DNA of 64,000 bases from Streptomyces camelliae (GTDB lineage Bacteria; Actinomycetota; Actinomycetes; Streptomycetales; Streptomycetaceae), in assembly GCF_027625935.1 (NCBI RefSeq), contig NZ_CP115300.1, positions 6,262,001 to 6,326,000 on the forward strand, read 5' to 3'. The position numbers and the translations under genes are program-made. Numbering within the stretch: position 1 is the first letter of the stretch; every line of letters starts with the position of its first letter. Positions 8,283 through 17,643 of the stretch are shown here, in pieces. The notes under the pieces were generated by a model. The model was not told the origin of the DNA. It did no database searches and saw only the letters and a list, made by a program, of their open reading frames with translations.

Positions 8283-10178
8283 GTGGCAGGACGGATCAAC
8301 GACGAGGACGTGAAGGCGGTACGGGACGCGGTCCCGATCGACGCCGTGGTCTCCGAGTACCTCCAGCTGCGCAATGCGGGCGGCGGCAACCTCAAGGGCC
8401 TGTGCCCGTTCCACGACGAGAAGTCGCCGTCCTTCCAGGTCAGCCCGAGCAAGGGACTCTTCCACTGCTTCGGCTGCCAGGAGGGCGGCGACACCATCAC
8501 CTTCGTGATGAAGGTGGACCACCTGTCCTTCTCCGAGGCGGTGGAGCGGCTTGCCGCGCAGGCCGGCATCACACTGCGCTACGAGGAGGGCGGGTACAAC
8601 CCGGCCCACCAGCGCGGCGAGCGGATCCGCCTGGTCGAGGCACACAAGATCGCCGCGCAGTGGTACGCCGAGCAGCTGGCCGGCAGCCCCGAGGCCGAGA
8701 CCGGCCGGATCTTCCTCGCCGAGCGCGGCTTCGACCAGGCCGCCGCCGTGCACTTCGGCGTCGGCTACAGCCCCCAGGGCTGGGACCACCTCACCCGCTA
8801 TCTGCGCGGCAAGGGCTTCAGCGACAAGGAGCTGATCCTCTCCGGGCTGTCCCAGGAGGGCCGGCGCGGCCCCATCGACCGCTTCCGGGGCCGTCTGATG
8901 TGGCCCATCCGGGACATCGGCGGCGAGGTCGTCGGCTTCGGCGCACGGAAGCTCTACGAGGCGGACAACGGCCCGAAGTACCTGAACACCCCCGAGACGG
9001 CGATCTACAAGAAGTCGCAGGTCCTCTACGGCATCGACCTGGCGAAGCAGCACATCGCCAAGTCCAGCCGGGCCGTCGTCGTCGAGGGCTACACGGACGT
9101 CATGGCGTGCCACCTGGCCGGGGTGACGACGGCCATCGCGACCTGCGGTACGGCCTTCGGCGGCGAGCACATCAAGATCCTCCGCCGGCTCCTCATGGAC
9201 AACGGCTCGGCCCGGGTGATCTTCACCTTCGACGGTGACGCGGCCGGGCAGAAGGCCGCCCTGCGCGCCTTCGAGGACGACCAGAAGTTCGCCGCCGAGA
9301 CCTACATCGCGATCGCACCGGACGGCATGGACCCGTGCGAACTGCGCCTCGCCAAGGGCGACGAGGCGGTGGCCGACCTGGCCGAGCCGCGCACGCCGCT
9401 GTTCGAGTTCGCGCTGCGCCAGATCGTGAACCGCTACGACCTCGACACCCCGGCGGGCCGCGCCGCCGCCCTGGACGAGGCGGCACCGATCGTCGCCCGG
9501 ATCAAGAACAGCGGCGCGCAGCACGAGGTCGCCGTCGAGCTGGCCGGCATGCTCGGCATCCTCGACACCCAGTTCGTGGTCAAGCGGGTGGCCCAGCTGG
9601 CCCGCTGGGCGCGCGACCGCGGCGGCAAGGGCCCCGCCCCGGCGGGTCCGCAGCAGTACGAGGCCGCCGCCCGCCCCGCCACGGCGGGCCCCGCGCTCCA
9701 GCTCCGCAACCCCATCTACGCCACCGAACGCGAACTGCTCAAGCTCGCCCTGCAGCGCCCGGAGCTGGTCTCCCCGGCCTTCGACGCGTACGGCGTGGAC
9801 GAGTTCACCGCCGCCCCCTACGCCGCCGTACGCCAGGCCATCCTGGACGCGGGCGGCGCCGAGTACGGCATGGGGGACAGCCAGGAGTACCTGGTCCGGG
9901 TCCGCGAGGCCGCCCCGGACGACACGGTCCGCGCCATGGTCACCGAGCTGGCCGTGGAGGCGATCATGCGCCGCACGGTCGACGAGGCCTACGCCGGCGA
10001 ACAACTGGTGACGGTCCGCCGCCGGGCCGTGGCCCGCCGGGTCCAGGAGATCCAGATCACCGTCCGCCGCCTGGAAGCGGGCGGCGACCCGGCCGAACTG
10101 GCCGCCGTACGCAACGAGCTGTGGGTCCTCCAGCAGTACGACCAGTCACTCAAGACCCGGGGCGCGCAGGCGCTGTAG
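8283..10178 (+). CDS. dnaG: DNA primase DnaG
   Basis: A 631-residue primase that makes RNA primers at the replication fork. The N-terminal CHCC zinc ribbon uses Cys41, His44, Cys62 and Cys65 (CPFHDEKSPSF and HCFGCQ). The RNA polymerase core spans about 120-430, with the TOPRIM acidic motifs VVVEGYTDVMA (about 263-273) and TFDGDAAGQKA (about 317-327). The C-terminal helicase-interaction region starts near residue 470. The GTG start gives the canonical MAGRINDEDV N-terminus and has no Shine-Dalgarno (see the -10 box at 8271-8276). It precedes hrdA as in other streptomycetes. Length is normal for the family. Confidence 0.97.
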   Translation: MAGRINDEDVKAVRDAVPIDAVVSEYLQLRNAGGGNLKGLCPFHDEKSPSFQVSPSKGLFHCFGCQEGGDTITFVMKVDHLSFSEAVERLAAQAGITLRYEEGGYNPAHQRGERIRLVEAHKIAAQWYAEQLAGSPEAETGRIFLAERGFDQAAAVHFGVGYSPQGWDHLTRYLRGKGFSDKELILSGLSQEGRRGPIDRFRGRLMWPIRDIGGEVVGFGARKLYEADNGPKYLNTPETAIYKKSQVLYGIDLAKQHIAKSSRAVVVEGYTDVMACHLAGVTTAIATCGTAFGGEHIKILRRLLMDNGSARVIFTFDGDAAGQKAALRAFEDDQKFAAETYIAIAPDGMDPCELRLAKGDEAVADLAEPRTPLFEFALRQIVNRYDLDTPAGRAAALDEAAPIVARIKNSGAQHEVAVELAGMLGILDTQFVVKRVAQLARWARDRGGKGPAPAGPQQYEAAARPATAGPALQLRNPIYATERELLKLALQRPELVSPAFDAYGVDEFTAAPYAAVRQAILDAGGAEYGMGDSQEYLVRVREAAPDDTVRAMVTELAVEAIMRRTVDEAYAGEQLVTVRRRAVARRVQEIQITVRRLEAGGDPAELAAVRNELWVLQQYDQSLKTRGAQAL

Positions 10179-10184
10179 GGCCGG

Positions 10185-10200
10185 GTGACCGTCCGGTCAC
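10185..10200 (+). promoter_or_regulatory. Short inverted repeat between dnaG and hrdA
   Basis: GTGACC (10185-10190) and GGTCAC (10195-10200) form a perfect 6-bp inverted repeat with a GTCC loop, just after the dnaG stop. There is no T tract. It could be an operator for hrdA or a weak terminator. The rest of the 184-nt gap holds no gene. Confidence 0.35.
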
Positions 10201-10362
10201 GAGGCGAACGCAAAAAGTCACCGCACGCCCCTCGTGGCGGGGATGTGTCGTACCCCACACTGGGTGCGGTGCCCGAGTCCTCGGAGCGCAGGCCGTCGAC
10301 TCTCCGCTTCCGAAGTACCGCTGCCGCAGCCGACGGCAGCGATCATCCTGGAGGTCGCCCCC

Positions 10363-11487
10363 GTGCAGACCCAGACCCTCACCCAGACCGACAGCGCCCC
10401 CCGTGCCACCGCCGACGAGCCGGACGCGGAGAGCGACGTTCTCGTGGCCGTACCCCCGCAGAGCCGTGCCGCCCTGCACCCGGAGACCGAACCGCCGGCC
10501 GACGCGCTCACGGACGAGCCCGAGGAGCCTGACGAACCCGCGGGTCCACCTGCCGTCGTCCGGGCCGAGAGCGGCGGGCCCTCCGCCGACCTGTTCCGCC
10601 AGTACCTGCGCGAGATCGGGCGCATCCCGCTGCTCACCGCCGCCGAGGAGGTCGAACTCGCCCGCCGGGTCGAGGCCGGCCTGTTCGCCGAGGAGAAGCT
10701 GAGCAACACCCCCGACCTGGACAGCCAGTTGGCGCTCGACCTGGACCGGCTCGTCGTCATGGGGCGGATGGCCAAGCGGCGGCTCATCGAGGCCAATCTG
10801 CGGCTCGTCGTGTCCGTGGCCAAGCGGTACGTCGGGCGCGGGCTCACCATGCTCGACCTCGTCCAGGAGGGCAACCTCGGGCTGATCCGGGCGGTGGAGA
10901 AGTTCGACTACGCCCGCGGCTACAAGTTCTCGACGTACGCCACCTGGTGGATCCGCCAGGCCATGTCCCGGGCCCTCGCCGACCAGGCCCGCACCATCCG
11001 CGTCCCGGTGCATGTGGTCGAGCTGATCAACCGGGTGGTGCGGGTGCAGCGCCGGATGCTCCAGGAGCGGGGCTACGAGCCGACGCCCGACGAGGTCGCC
11101 GCCCATCTCGACCTGCCGCCCGAGCGGGTCACCGAGGTGCTGCGCCTCGCCCAGGAACCCGTCTCCCTGCACGCCCCCGTGGGCGAGGAGGAGGACGTGG
11201 CCCTCGGCGACCTCATCGAGGACGGCGACGCCGCGAGCCCGGTGGAATCGGCCGCGTTCCTGCTGCTGCGGGAGCACCTGGAGGCCGTCCTGTCCACGCT
11301 GGGGGAGCGGGAGCGCAAGGTCGTCCAGCTCCGCTACGGCCTCGCCGACGGCCGCCCGCGCACGCTGGAGGAGATAGGGCGCATCTTCGGGGTGACGCGG
11401 GAGCGGATACGGCAGATCGAGTCCAAGACCCTCAACAAGCTCCGGGACCACGCGTTCGCGGATCAGCTGCGGGGCTATCTGGACTGA
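10363..11487 (+). CDS. hrdA: Principal-like sigma factor HrdA (sigma-70 group 2)
   Basis: A 374-residue sigma-70 factor of the Hrd group, which recognises vegetative-type promoters as part of RNA polymerase holoenzyme. After an acidic, disordered N-terminus come region 1.2 ([20 protein letters not shown], about 79-98), regions 2.1-2.4 ([36 protein letters not shown]), region 3 and region 4 ([21 protein letters not shown]). The GTG at 10363 is chosen over an in-frame ATG at 10234 because GGAGGT (10350-10355) sits 7 nt before it and because family similarity begins later. Position directly after dnaG matches hrdA of S. coelicolor. The absence of a long region 1.1 argues against HrdB. Confidence 0.88.
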   Translation: MQTQTLTQTDSAPRATADEPDAESDVLVAVPPQSRAALHPETEPPADALTDEPEEPDEPAGPPAVVRAESGGPSADLFRQYLREIGRIPLLTAAEEVELARRVEAGLFAEEKLSNTPDLDSQLALDLDRLVVMGRMAKRRLIEANLRLVVSVAKRYVGRGLTMLDLVQEGNLGLIRAVEKFDYARGYKFSTYATWWIRQAMSRALADQARTIRVPVHVVELINRVVRVQRRMLQERGYEPTPDEVAAHLDLPPERVTEVLRLAQEPVSLHAPVGEEEDVALGDLIEDGDAASPVESAAFLLLREHLEAVLSTLGERERKVVQLRYGLADGRPRTLEEIGRIFGVTRERIRQIESKTLNKLRDHAFADQLRGYLD

Positions 11488-11497
11488 GCTGTCCGGA

Positions 11498-11537
11498 CCG
11501 AGCAGGGGCGCTCACCTCGGTGAGCGCCCCTGCTCGG
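11498..11537. terminator. Bidirectional hairpin terminator between hrdA and the ABC exporter
   Basis: A perfect 18-bp stem (11498-11515 with 11520-11537) and a CTCG loop fill the gap between the convergent hrdA and ABC-transporter stops. There is no long T tract, as is common in streptomycetes. It can serve both strands. Confidence 0.88.
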
Positions 11538-13463
11538 TCAGTCGACCTCGGCCACCGCCTGCGCGAACTGCGCCTTGTACAGCCGCGCATACGCCCCGTC
11601 GGCCGCCAACAGCTCGGTGTGCGTGCCCTGTTCCACGATCGAGCCGTTCTCCATCACGAGGATCGTGTCGGCGTCCCGGATGGTGGAGAGCCGGTGCGCG
11701 ATGACGAACGACGTGCGGCCGTGGGCCAGCTTGGCCATGGCCTTCTGGATCAGGACCTCCGTGCGGGTGTCCACGGAGCTCGTCGCCTCGTCCAGGACCA
11801 GGATCACCGGGTCGGACAGGAACGCCCGCGCGATGGTGATGAGCTGCTTCTCACCCGCGCTGACCCCGGTGCCCTCGTCGTCGATCACGGTGTCGTAGCC
11901 CTCGGGGAGGGTGCGGATGAACCGGTCGGCGTGGGCCGCCCGCGCCGCCTCCTCGATCTCGCCGCGCGTGACCTCGCGGGTGGCGCCGTACGCGATGTTC
12001 TCCGCGATCGTGCCGCCGAACAGCCAGGTGTCCTGCAGCACCATGCCGATCCCGGAGCGCAGCTCGTCGCGGGTCATCGTCCGGATGTCGACCCCGTCCA
12101 GGGTGATCCGGCCGCCCGAGACGTCGTAGAACCGCATCAGGAGGTTGACCAGCGTGGTCTTGCCCGCGCCGGTCGGGCCGACGATCGCGACCGTGTGGCC
12201 GGGCTCCACCGTGAGCGTGAGGTCCTCGATCAGCGGCTTCTGAGGGTCGTACCGGAAGGAGACACGCTCCAGACGGACCCGGCCGCGCAGTTCCGCCGGC
12301 CGCTCGCCCGGCACCGGGTCGGCCTCCTGCTCCTCGGCGTCGAGGAGTTCGAAGACGCGCTCGGCGGAGGCGACTCCGGACTGCACCAGGTTCGCCATCG
12401 ACGCGACCTGGGTCAGCGGCATCGAGAACTGCCGCGAGTACTGGATGAAGGCCTGGACGTCACCGATGGACAGCGAGCCCGACGCGACGCGCAGCCCGCC
12501 GACCACCGCGACCAGCACATAGTTGAGGTTGGACACGAACATCATCAGCGGCTGCATCACACCACTGTTGAACTGCGCCTTGAACCCGGCCTCGTACAGC
12601 GCCTCGTTCTGCTCGGCGAACTGCCGCGCCGACTCCTCCTGCCGGCCGAACACCTTCACCAGGGTGTGCCCGGTGTACATCTCCTCGATGTGGGCGTTCA
12701 GCTTGCCCGTCGAGCGCCACTGCTGCACGAAGTGCGGCTGGGACCGCTTGCCGACCCTCGTCGCCACCAGGGCCGACAGCGGCACGGTGACGAGGGCGAC
12801 CAGCGCCAGGATCCAGGAGACCCAGAACATCATCGCCAGGACGCCGATGATGGTGAGCAGCGCGTTGATCAGCTGGCCCATCGACTGCTGGAGCGTCTGG
12901 CCGATGTTGTCGATGTCGTTGGTCGCGCGGGAGAGCACCTCGCCGCGCTGGCGCTTGTCGAAGTACGACAGCGGCAGCCGCGACAGCTTGCCCTGCACCT
13001 GCTCGCGCAGCCGGAACATGGTGCGGTTCACGGCCCGGTTGACCAGCCGGGTCGCCACCGCGCTGAGCAGACCGGCGACCACGAACGTGGCGAGCGCGAG
13101 CAGCAGGACATCGCCGACGGACCCGAAGTCGATGCCCTTGCCGGGGGTGAAGTCGGTGCTCTTCAGCATGTCCGCGACGGAGCCCTTGCCGTGGGCCCGC
13201 ATCTGGTCGAGGACCTGCTGCTTGGTGGCGCCGGCGGGCATCTGCCGGCCGATGATGCCGGCGAAGACCAGGTCGGTGGCCTTGCCGAGGATCTTCGGGC
13301 CGACGACGTTCAGGCCCACGCTGATGACCACGCACGCCAGCAGGCCGTAGATGGTGAGCCGTTCGGGCCGGAACTGGCCGATGAGCCGTTTGCCCGATCC
13401 CTTGAAGTCCATCGAGCGCTGGTCGGGACCCTGCCCGGCCATCATGCGCATGGGCCCGGCCAT
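11538..13463 (-). CDS. Heterodimeric ABC exporter, catalytic-site (consensus) subunit
   Basis: A 641-residue half-transporter with six N-terminal transmembrane helices (about 45-350) and a C-terminal nucleotide-binding domain. Walker A is GPTGAGKTT (about 425) and Walker B ends ILVLDEATSSVD (about 555-567), with the catalytic Glu present. The signature is VSAGEKQ (about 532) instead of SGGQ. Its partner has the opposite pattern, so the pair forms one competent and one degenerate ATP site, as in TmrAB, BmrCD or TM287/288. The ATG overlaps the upstream partner stop by one base (TGATG), showing translational coupling. Frames further upstream are only shadow. The substrate (drug, lipid or peptide) is unknown. 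Confidence 0.92.
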   Translation of the reverse strand: MAGPMRMMAGQGPDQRSMDFKGSGKRLIGQFRPERLTIYGLLACVVISVGLNVVGPKILGKATDLVFAGIIGRQMPAGATKQQVLDQMRAHGKGSVADMLKSTDFTPGKGIDFGSVGDVLLLALATFVVAGLLSAVATRLVNRAVNRTMFRLREQVQGKLSRLPLSYFDKRQRGEVLSRATNDIDNIGQTLQQSMGQLINALLTIIGVLAMMFWVSWILALVALVTVPLSALVATRVGKRSQPHFVQQWRSTGKLNAHIEEMYTGHTLVKVFGRQEESARQFAEQNEALYEAGFKAQFNSGVMQPLMMFVSNLNYVLVAVVGGLRVASGSLSIGDVQAFIQYSRQFSMPLTQVASMANLVQSGVASAERVFELLDAEEQEADPVPGERPAELRGRVRLERVSFRYDPQKPLIEDLTLTVEPGHTVAIVGPTGAGKTTLVNLLMRFYDVSGGRITLDGVDIRTMTRDELRSGIGMVLQDTWLFGGTIAENIAYGATREVTRGEIEEAARAAHADRFIRTLPEGYDTVIDDEGTGVSAGEKQLITIARAFLSDPVILVLDEATSSVDTRTEVLIQKAMAKLAHGRTSFVIAHRLSTIRDADTILVMENGSIVEQGTHTELLAADGAYARLYKAQFAQAVAEVD

Positions 13464-15196
13464 CAGGCGGCCTCCGCTTCCGTCAGCTGGGAGAGCACGA
13501 TCTCCCGGTAGGTCTCGTTGGCCGCCATCAGCTCCGCGTGGCGGCCGGAGCCGACGACCCGGCCCTCGTCCAGCACGATGATCCGGTCGGCGTCCCGGAT
13601 GGTCGCCACCCGCTGGGCGACGATGACGACGGTCGCCTCGGCGGTCTCCCGGCCGAGCGCCGCGCGCAGCGCCGCGTCGGTGGCGTAGTCGAGCGCGGAG
13701 AAGGAGTCGTCGAAGAGGTAGATCTCCGGGCGCTGCACGAGGGTGCGGGCGATGGCGAGGCGCTGGCGCTGACCACCCGACACATTCGTGCCGCCCTGGG
13801 CGATCGGCGCGTCCAGCCCGCCCTCCAGTTTGCTGACGAAGTCCTTGGCCTGCGCCACCTCCAGCGCGTGCCACAGCTCCTCGTCGGTGGCGTCGGGGTT
13901 GCCGTAGCGCAGGTTGGTGGCGACCGTGCCCGCGAACAGGTACGGCTTCTGCGGCACCATGCCGACCGTCTTCGCCAGCAGTTGGGGGTCGACCCGCCGC
14001 ACGTCCACGCCGTTGACCAGGACCTCGCCCTCGGTGGCGTCGAACAGCCGCGGGACCAGCCCGAGCAGCGTGGACTTGCCGCTGCCGGTGGAGCCGATCA
14101 CGGCGGTCGTCTCGCCCGGCCGGGCGAGCAGGTCGATGGCCTTCAGCACCGGCTCCTCGGCCCCCGGATAGCGGAAGCCGACCGACCGGATCTCCAGATG
14201 GCCGTGCGCGCGCAGCTCGCTGACGGGCGCCGTCGGCGGAACCACGCTGGAGTCGGTCCCGAGGACCTCCTCGATGCGCTCGGCGCAGACCTCCGCGCGC
14301 GGCACCATCATGAACATGAAGGTGGCCATCATCACGGACATCACGATCTGCATCAGATAGGCGAGGAACGCGGTCAGGTCACCGATGCGCATCCCGCCGC
14401 TGTCGATGCGGTGCGCGCCGAACCACACGACCGCGATCGAGGACAGGTTCACCACGGTCATGACCATCGGGAACATCAGCGCGAGCATCCGGCCGGTGGC
14501 CAGCTGCATCTCGGTGAGATCGGTGTTCGCCTTCCCGAACCGGCCCTGCTCGTACGTGTCACGGACGAAGGCGCGGATCACCCGGTTGCCGCTGATCTGC
14601 TCGCGCAGCACCCGGTTCACCGTGTCGAGACGTACCTGCATCGACCGGAACAGCGGCCGCAGCCGGCGCACGATGAGCGTGACGCAGATCGCGAGCACCG
14701 GGACCACGGCCACCAGCACCCCCGACAGCGGCACGTCCAGGCCGAGGGCCATGACAATGCCGCCGACACACATGATGGGCGCCGACACCATCAGCGTGAA
14801 CGTCATCAGGGCCAGCATCTGGACCTGCTGTACGTCGTTCGTCGTACGGGTGATGAGCGAGGGGGCGCCGAAGTGACCCACCTCACGCGCCGAGAAGGAC
14901 TGCACCCGGTCGAAGACGGCACCCCGCAGGTCCCGGCCGAGCGCGGAGGCGGTGCGTGCGCCGAAGTACACGGCGCCGATGTTGCACACGACCTGGGCGA
15001 GCGAGATGCCGATCATCAGGGCGCCGAAGGACAGGATGTAGCCCGTGTCACCCTTCACGACACCGTTGTCGATGATGTGCGCGTTCAGCGTGGGCAGATA
15101 GAGGGTGGCGCAGGTCTGGAGGAACTGCAGCAGCACCAGCAGGGCGATGGGTTGTGTGTAGGGCCTGAGATAGGTCCGTAGAAGTCGTATGAGCAC
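13463..15196 (-). CDS. Heterodimeric ABC exporter, degenerate-site subunit
   Basis: A 577-residue ABC half-exporter. Six transmembrane segments fill about 15-310. Walker A is GSTGSGKST (about 367), the signature is NVSGGQRQ (about 468) and Walker B reads IYLFDDSFSALD (about 488-500). Asp replaces the catalytic Glu after Walker B, which is the mark of the non-hydrolytic site in heterodimeric exporters. The intact SGGQ here would complete the active site of the partner encoded immediately downstream. The ATG lies in a loose promoter region (15197-15328, no gene). Loss or gain of the catalytic residue by mutation is unlikely because the partner shows the complementary change. Confidence 0.93.
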   Translation of the reverse strand: MLIRLLRTYLRPYTQPIALLVLLQFLQTCATLYLPTLNAHIIDNGVVKGDTGYILSFGALMIGISLAQVVCNIGAVYFGARTASALGRDLRGAVFDRVQSFSAREVGHFGAPSLITRTTNDVQQVQMLALMTFTLMVSAPIMCVGGIVMALGLDVPLSGVLVAVVPVLAICVTLIVRRLRPLFRSMQVRLDTVNRVLREQISGNRVIRAFVRDTYEQGRFGKANTDLTEMQLATGRMLALMFPMVMTVVNLSSIAVVWFGAHRIDSGGMRIGDLTAFLAYLMQIVMSVMMATFMFMMVPRAEVCAERIEEVLGTDSSVVPPTAPVSELRAHGHLEIRSVGFRYPGAEEPVLKAIDLLARPGETTAVIGSTGSGKSTLLGLVPRLFDATEGEVLVNGVDVRRVDPQLLAKTVGMVPQKPYLFAGTVATNLRYGNPDATDEELWHALEVAQAKDFVSKLEGGLDAPIAQGGTNVSGGQRQRLAIARTLVQRPEIYLFDDSFSALDYATDAALRAALGRETAEATVVIVAQRVATIRDADRIIVLDEGRVVGSGRHAELMAANETYREIVLSQLTEAEAA

Positions 15197-15328
15197 GCTG
15201 CGTCTCTCGGAGTCGGCGACAGGGGCTGATTCGGTTGCCCGTGGCCCCTATCGTCCGACACTCCACCCGCGTTACCTCAACCCATTAACCCGCCCGTGAA
15301 GCCCGTACGGCCATACTCTTTTGCCGGA

Positions 15329-16768
15329 TTACGGGTGAAATGCCCCGGGATGTGTCTGCTCCCGTACGGCCGTGAACTGCTGCCGTACCGCCTGCCCCAC
15401 CGCCAGTTCGTCGCCCGGCTCCAGCACTTGCGCCGCCGCGCCCTGCCAGGCCGGCGGGGTGCGCGGATCGAGCGTGCCCTGGGACACACCGAGCGCCCAG
15501 GCCGCCTGCCGCGCCGCGCCGATCGCCGCGTAGTCCGCCGGCTGCGGTACGACCACCTGCGCGCCGAACAGCGAGGGTGCCGAGGCCTGTACGGCCGGCA
15601 GCTCGGCCGCCTGGCCCAGCAGGAAGACCCGCCGCACGTCCACGCCCCGCCCGCGCAGCACGTCCAGCGCGTCACCGAGCCCGCACAGCATGCCCTCGAA
15701 CGCGGCCCGCGCCAGATGCTCCGGCTTCATCGACTCCCGCCGCAGCCCGGCGAGCGTGCCCGCGGTGTGCGGCAGATTCGGCGTCCGCTCACCCTCCAGA
15801 TAGGGCAGCAGCACCAGCCCGTGCGCCCCCGGCGTCGACTTCGTCGCCAGCTCGCTCAGGCCCTCCAGATCCGGCAGCCCGAGCAGTTCGGCGGTGCCGC
15901 GCAGGGTCCGTACGGCGTTCAGGGTGGTGACGACCGGCAGATGCATGCCGGTGGCGTCGGCGAGCGAGGTGATCATCCCGGACTGATCGGCGAGCGCCTC
16001 CGGGTGTACGGCCATCACGGACCCGGACGCCCCGAGCGAGACGACCGCATCCCCCAGCCCGATCCCGAGCCCGAAGGCGGCGGCCATGGTCTCCCCGGTC
16101 CCGGCCGAGATCAGCAGCCCCTCCGGCGTCGTGCCGGCCGCGTCCGACGGCCCGATCACCTCGGGCAGCATCGCCTGGTGCCCGAGCGCCAGCTCGACGA
16201 GGTCGGGCCGGTAGGCGCCGGTGGCGGCCGACCAGTACCCGGTCCCGGACGCCCCGCCGCGATCGGTGGTCCTGCGCACGGGCCGGCCGAGCAGCTGCCA
16301 CACCAGCCAGTCGTGCGCCTGGAGCAGCACGGCGGTGCGCAGGGCCTGCTCGGGCTCGTTCTTGGCGAGCCAGCGCAGCTTGGTGACGGGCTGCGCGGCC
16401 TGCGGCACACAGCCGACCGCCTGCGCCCAGGCCTCGCGCCCGCCGAGCGCGTCGACCAGATCCGCCGCCGCGACCTGGGCCCGTTTGTCGCCGCCGACCA
16501 GCGCCGGGCGCACGGTGTTGCCCTGGGCGTCCAGCGGGACCAGCGCGTTCTGCTGCGCGGACACACCGATCGCCTGCACGCCCTCCAGCAGGCCGCCCCC
16601 CGCGGCCTCGCCGAGGGAGAGCAGCCAGGCCTGGGGGTCGATGTCGCTCGGGCGCCCCTCCACCGGGTGCGGGGCGTATCCCTGCCGCAGTACGGCGCCG
16701 GTGTCCGTGTCACAGACGACGATGCGTGTGAAATCTGGCGAGCTGTCCAAGCCGGCGACTATCCCCAT
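15329..16768 (-). CDS. xylB: Xylulokinase (FGGY carbohydrate kinase)
   Basis: A 479-residue FGGY-family kinase that phosphorylates D-xylulose to xylulose 5-phosphate for the pentose phosphate pathway. The N-terminal ATPase motif is VAGLDSSPDFTRIVVCD (about 4-20). A substrate-side block SAQQNALVPLD (about 71-81) and the C-terminal FGGY region near LVLLPYLEGERTPNLP (about 318-333) support the call. The ATG lacks a Shine-Dalgarno; CAAAAT on the coding strand lies 7 nt upstream, so leaderless initiation is possible. Xylose isomerase and uptake genes are not adjacent. Another FGGY substrate is possible, but xylulose is the likeliest. Confidence 0.85.
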   Translation of the reverse strand: MGIVAGLDSSPDFTRIVVCDTDTGAVLRQGYAPHPVEGRPSDIDPQAWLLSLGEAAGGGLLEGVQAIGVSAQQNALVPLDAQGNTVRPALVGGDKRAQVAAADLVDALGGREAWAQAVGCVPQAAQPVTKLRWLAKNEPEQALRTAVLLQAHDWLVWQLLGRPVRRTTDRGGASGTGYWSAATGAYRPDLVELALGHQAMLPEVIGPSDAAGTTPEGLLISAGTGETMAAAFGLGIGLGDAVVSLGASGSVMAVHPEALADQSGMITSLADATGMHLPVVTTLNAVRTLRGTAELLGLPDLEGLSELATKSTPGAHGLVLLPYLEGERTPNLPHTAGTLAGLRRESMKPEHLARAAFEGMLCGLGDALDVLRGRGVDVRRVFLLGQAAELPAVQASAPSLFGAQVVVPQPADYAAIGAARQAAWALGVSQGTLDPRTPPAWQGAAAQVLEPGDELAVGQAVRQQFTAVREQTHPGAFHP

Positions 16769-16851
16769 GCACCGAATTTTGCAGCATTCCCGCGGGTGCT
16801 CGGACCGAGGACGCCCAAAGGGGTGGAGGGCGGCTTCCGCCTTGCCGGTCC

Positions 16852-17157
16852 CTACGTGTTGCTCGTGCCCCAGTCGTCCTCGGGGGTGCCGTTCAGGGTG
16901 CGCTCCCGCAGGTTCCGCACCCGCTGGGACACCGTCTCGGGGACCCGGCTCCCGACCTTGTCGCTGACCGTGTGGAAGGCCTTGCCCGCGTACTGGCGGC
17001 CCTGCTGGGCGGCCGTCTCGGCGGTGTTGCGGACGGCCGGGTTCTGCGCGAACTGCTGAGCGGCCTTCTTCAGCTGCTCGTAACGCTCGCGTCCGGCCCT
17101 GGTGCCGAGTACGTAACCGAGGGCCAGTCCGGCGACGAACGTGAGCCGGTAGCGCAT
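16852..17157 (-). CDS. YtxH-like small membrane-associated protein
   Basis: A 101-residue protein beginning MRYRLTFVAGLALGYVLGTRAGRERY, with one short glycine-rich hydrophobic helix (about 5-18) followed by an amphipathic helical tail. The Y-x-L-G-T-R-x-G-R-E-R-Y pattern is common in actinobacterial YtxH-domain proteins. A GTG at 17166 would extend it by three residues, but the AAGGGAAGG ribosome-binding sequence is well spaced for the ATG at 17157 and too close for the GTG. Function is unknown; a membrane-anchored stress role is only a guess. Confidence 0.75.
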   Translation of the reverse strand: MRYRLTFVAGLALGYVLGTRAGRERYEQLKKAAQQFAQNPAVRNTAETAAQQGRQYAGKAFHTVSDKVGSRVPETVSQRVRNLRERTLNGTPEDDWGTSNT

Positions 17158-17316
17158 GGCTGCCACCCTTCCCTTGCCTGGGTCTGCGGTGCGACGTGGG
17201 ACGCCGGGGATACCGATTGGCGGAGCACCCCCCTGCTTGCGCTAATGTATGTGTCGCAGCGAGCGCCCGCCGCCTGGCGAATACCCAGGTAGGTACGTTC
17301 GATGCAATCGAGGCGA

Positions 17317-17389
17317 TCCTCCGTAGCTCAATTGGCAGAGCAGCCGGCTGTTAACCGGCAGGTTACTGGTTCGAGTCCAGTCGGGGGAG
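17317..17389 (+). tRNA. tRNA-Asn (GTT), copy 1
   Basis: A 73-nt cloverleaf. The acceptor arm TCCTCCG pairs with CGGGGGA (one T-G pair), and discriminator G is at 17389. D arm, T arm with GTTCGAGTCC, and an anticodon stem GCCGG/CCGGC enclosing loop CTGTTAA give anticodon GTT, asparagine. CCA is not encoded. The 150 nt before it hold no gene. Confidence 0.96.
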
Positions 17390-17395
17390 CTTCGG

Positions 17396-17468
17396 TCCTC
17401 CGTAGCTCAATTGGCAGAGCAGCCGGCTGTTAACCGGCAGGTTACTGGTTCGAGTCCAGTCGGGGGAG
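17396..17468 (+). tRNA. tRNA-Asn (GTT), copy 2
   Basis: A 73-nt gene identical in sequence to the preceding tRNA-Asn and separated from it by only six bases (17390-17395), so the two are probably co-transcribed. CCA is not encoded. A rho-independent terminator follows within ten bases. Confidence 0.96.
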
Positions 17469-17477
17469 CGCTGAACG

Positions 17478-17500
17478 AGGACCCCTTGGGGGTCCTTTTT
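17478..17500 (+). terminator. Rho-independent terminator after the tRNA-Asn pair
   Basis: An 8-bp perfect stem AGGACCCC/GGGGTCCT (17478-17485 with 17489-17496) with a TTG loop, followed by a run of five T (17496-17500). It is a classical terminator 9 nt after the second tRNA. Confidence 0.92.
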
Positions 17501-17643
17501 CATGCCCGCGGGAACCGCCGCGCCCTGCGGCGCTGTCCTGAGGGTCGTGAGCAGCGCAGAAGCCGACCATCCGAGGCGGGAGATCGTATGAGCGGCTATG
17601 CTGCGGCAGACGGCGCGCACACATGTACGCGACACGCCGCTAT

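Noticed and set aside
10234..10362. N-terminal extension of HrdA from an upstream ATG
   Set aside because: No ribosome-binding site and atypical residues. The GTG at 10363 has GGAGGT at ideal distance.
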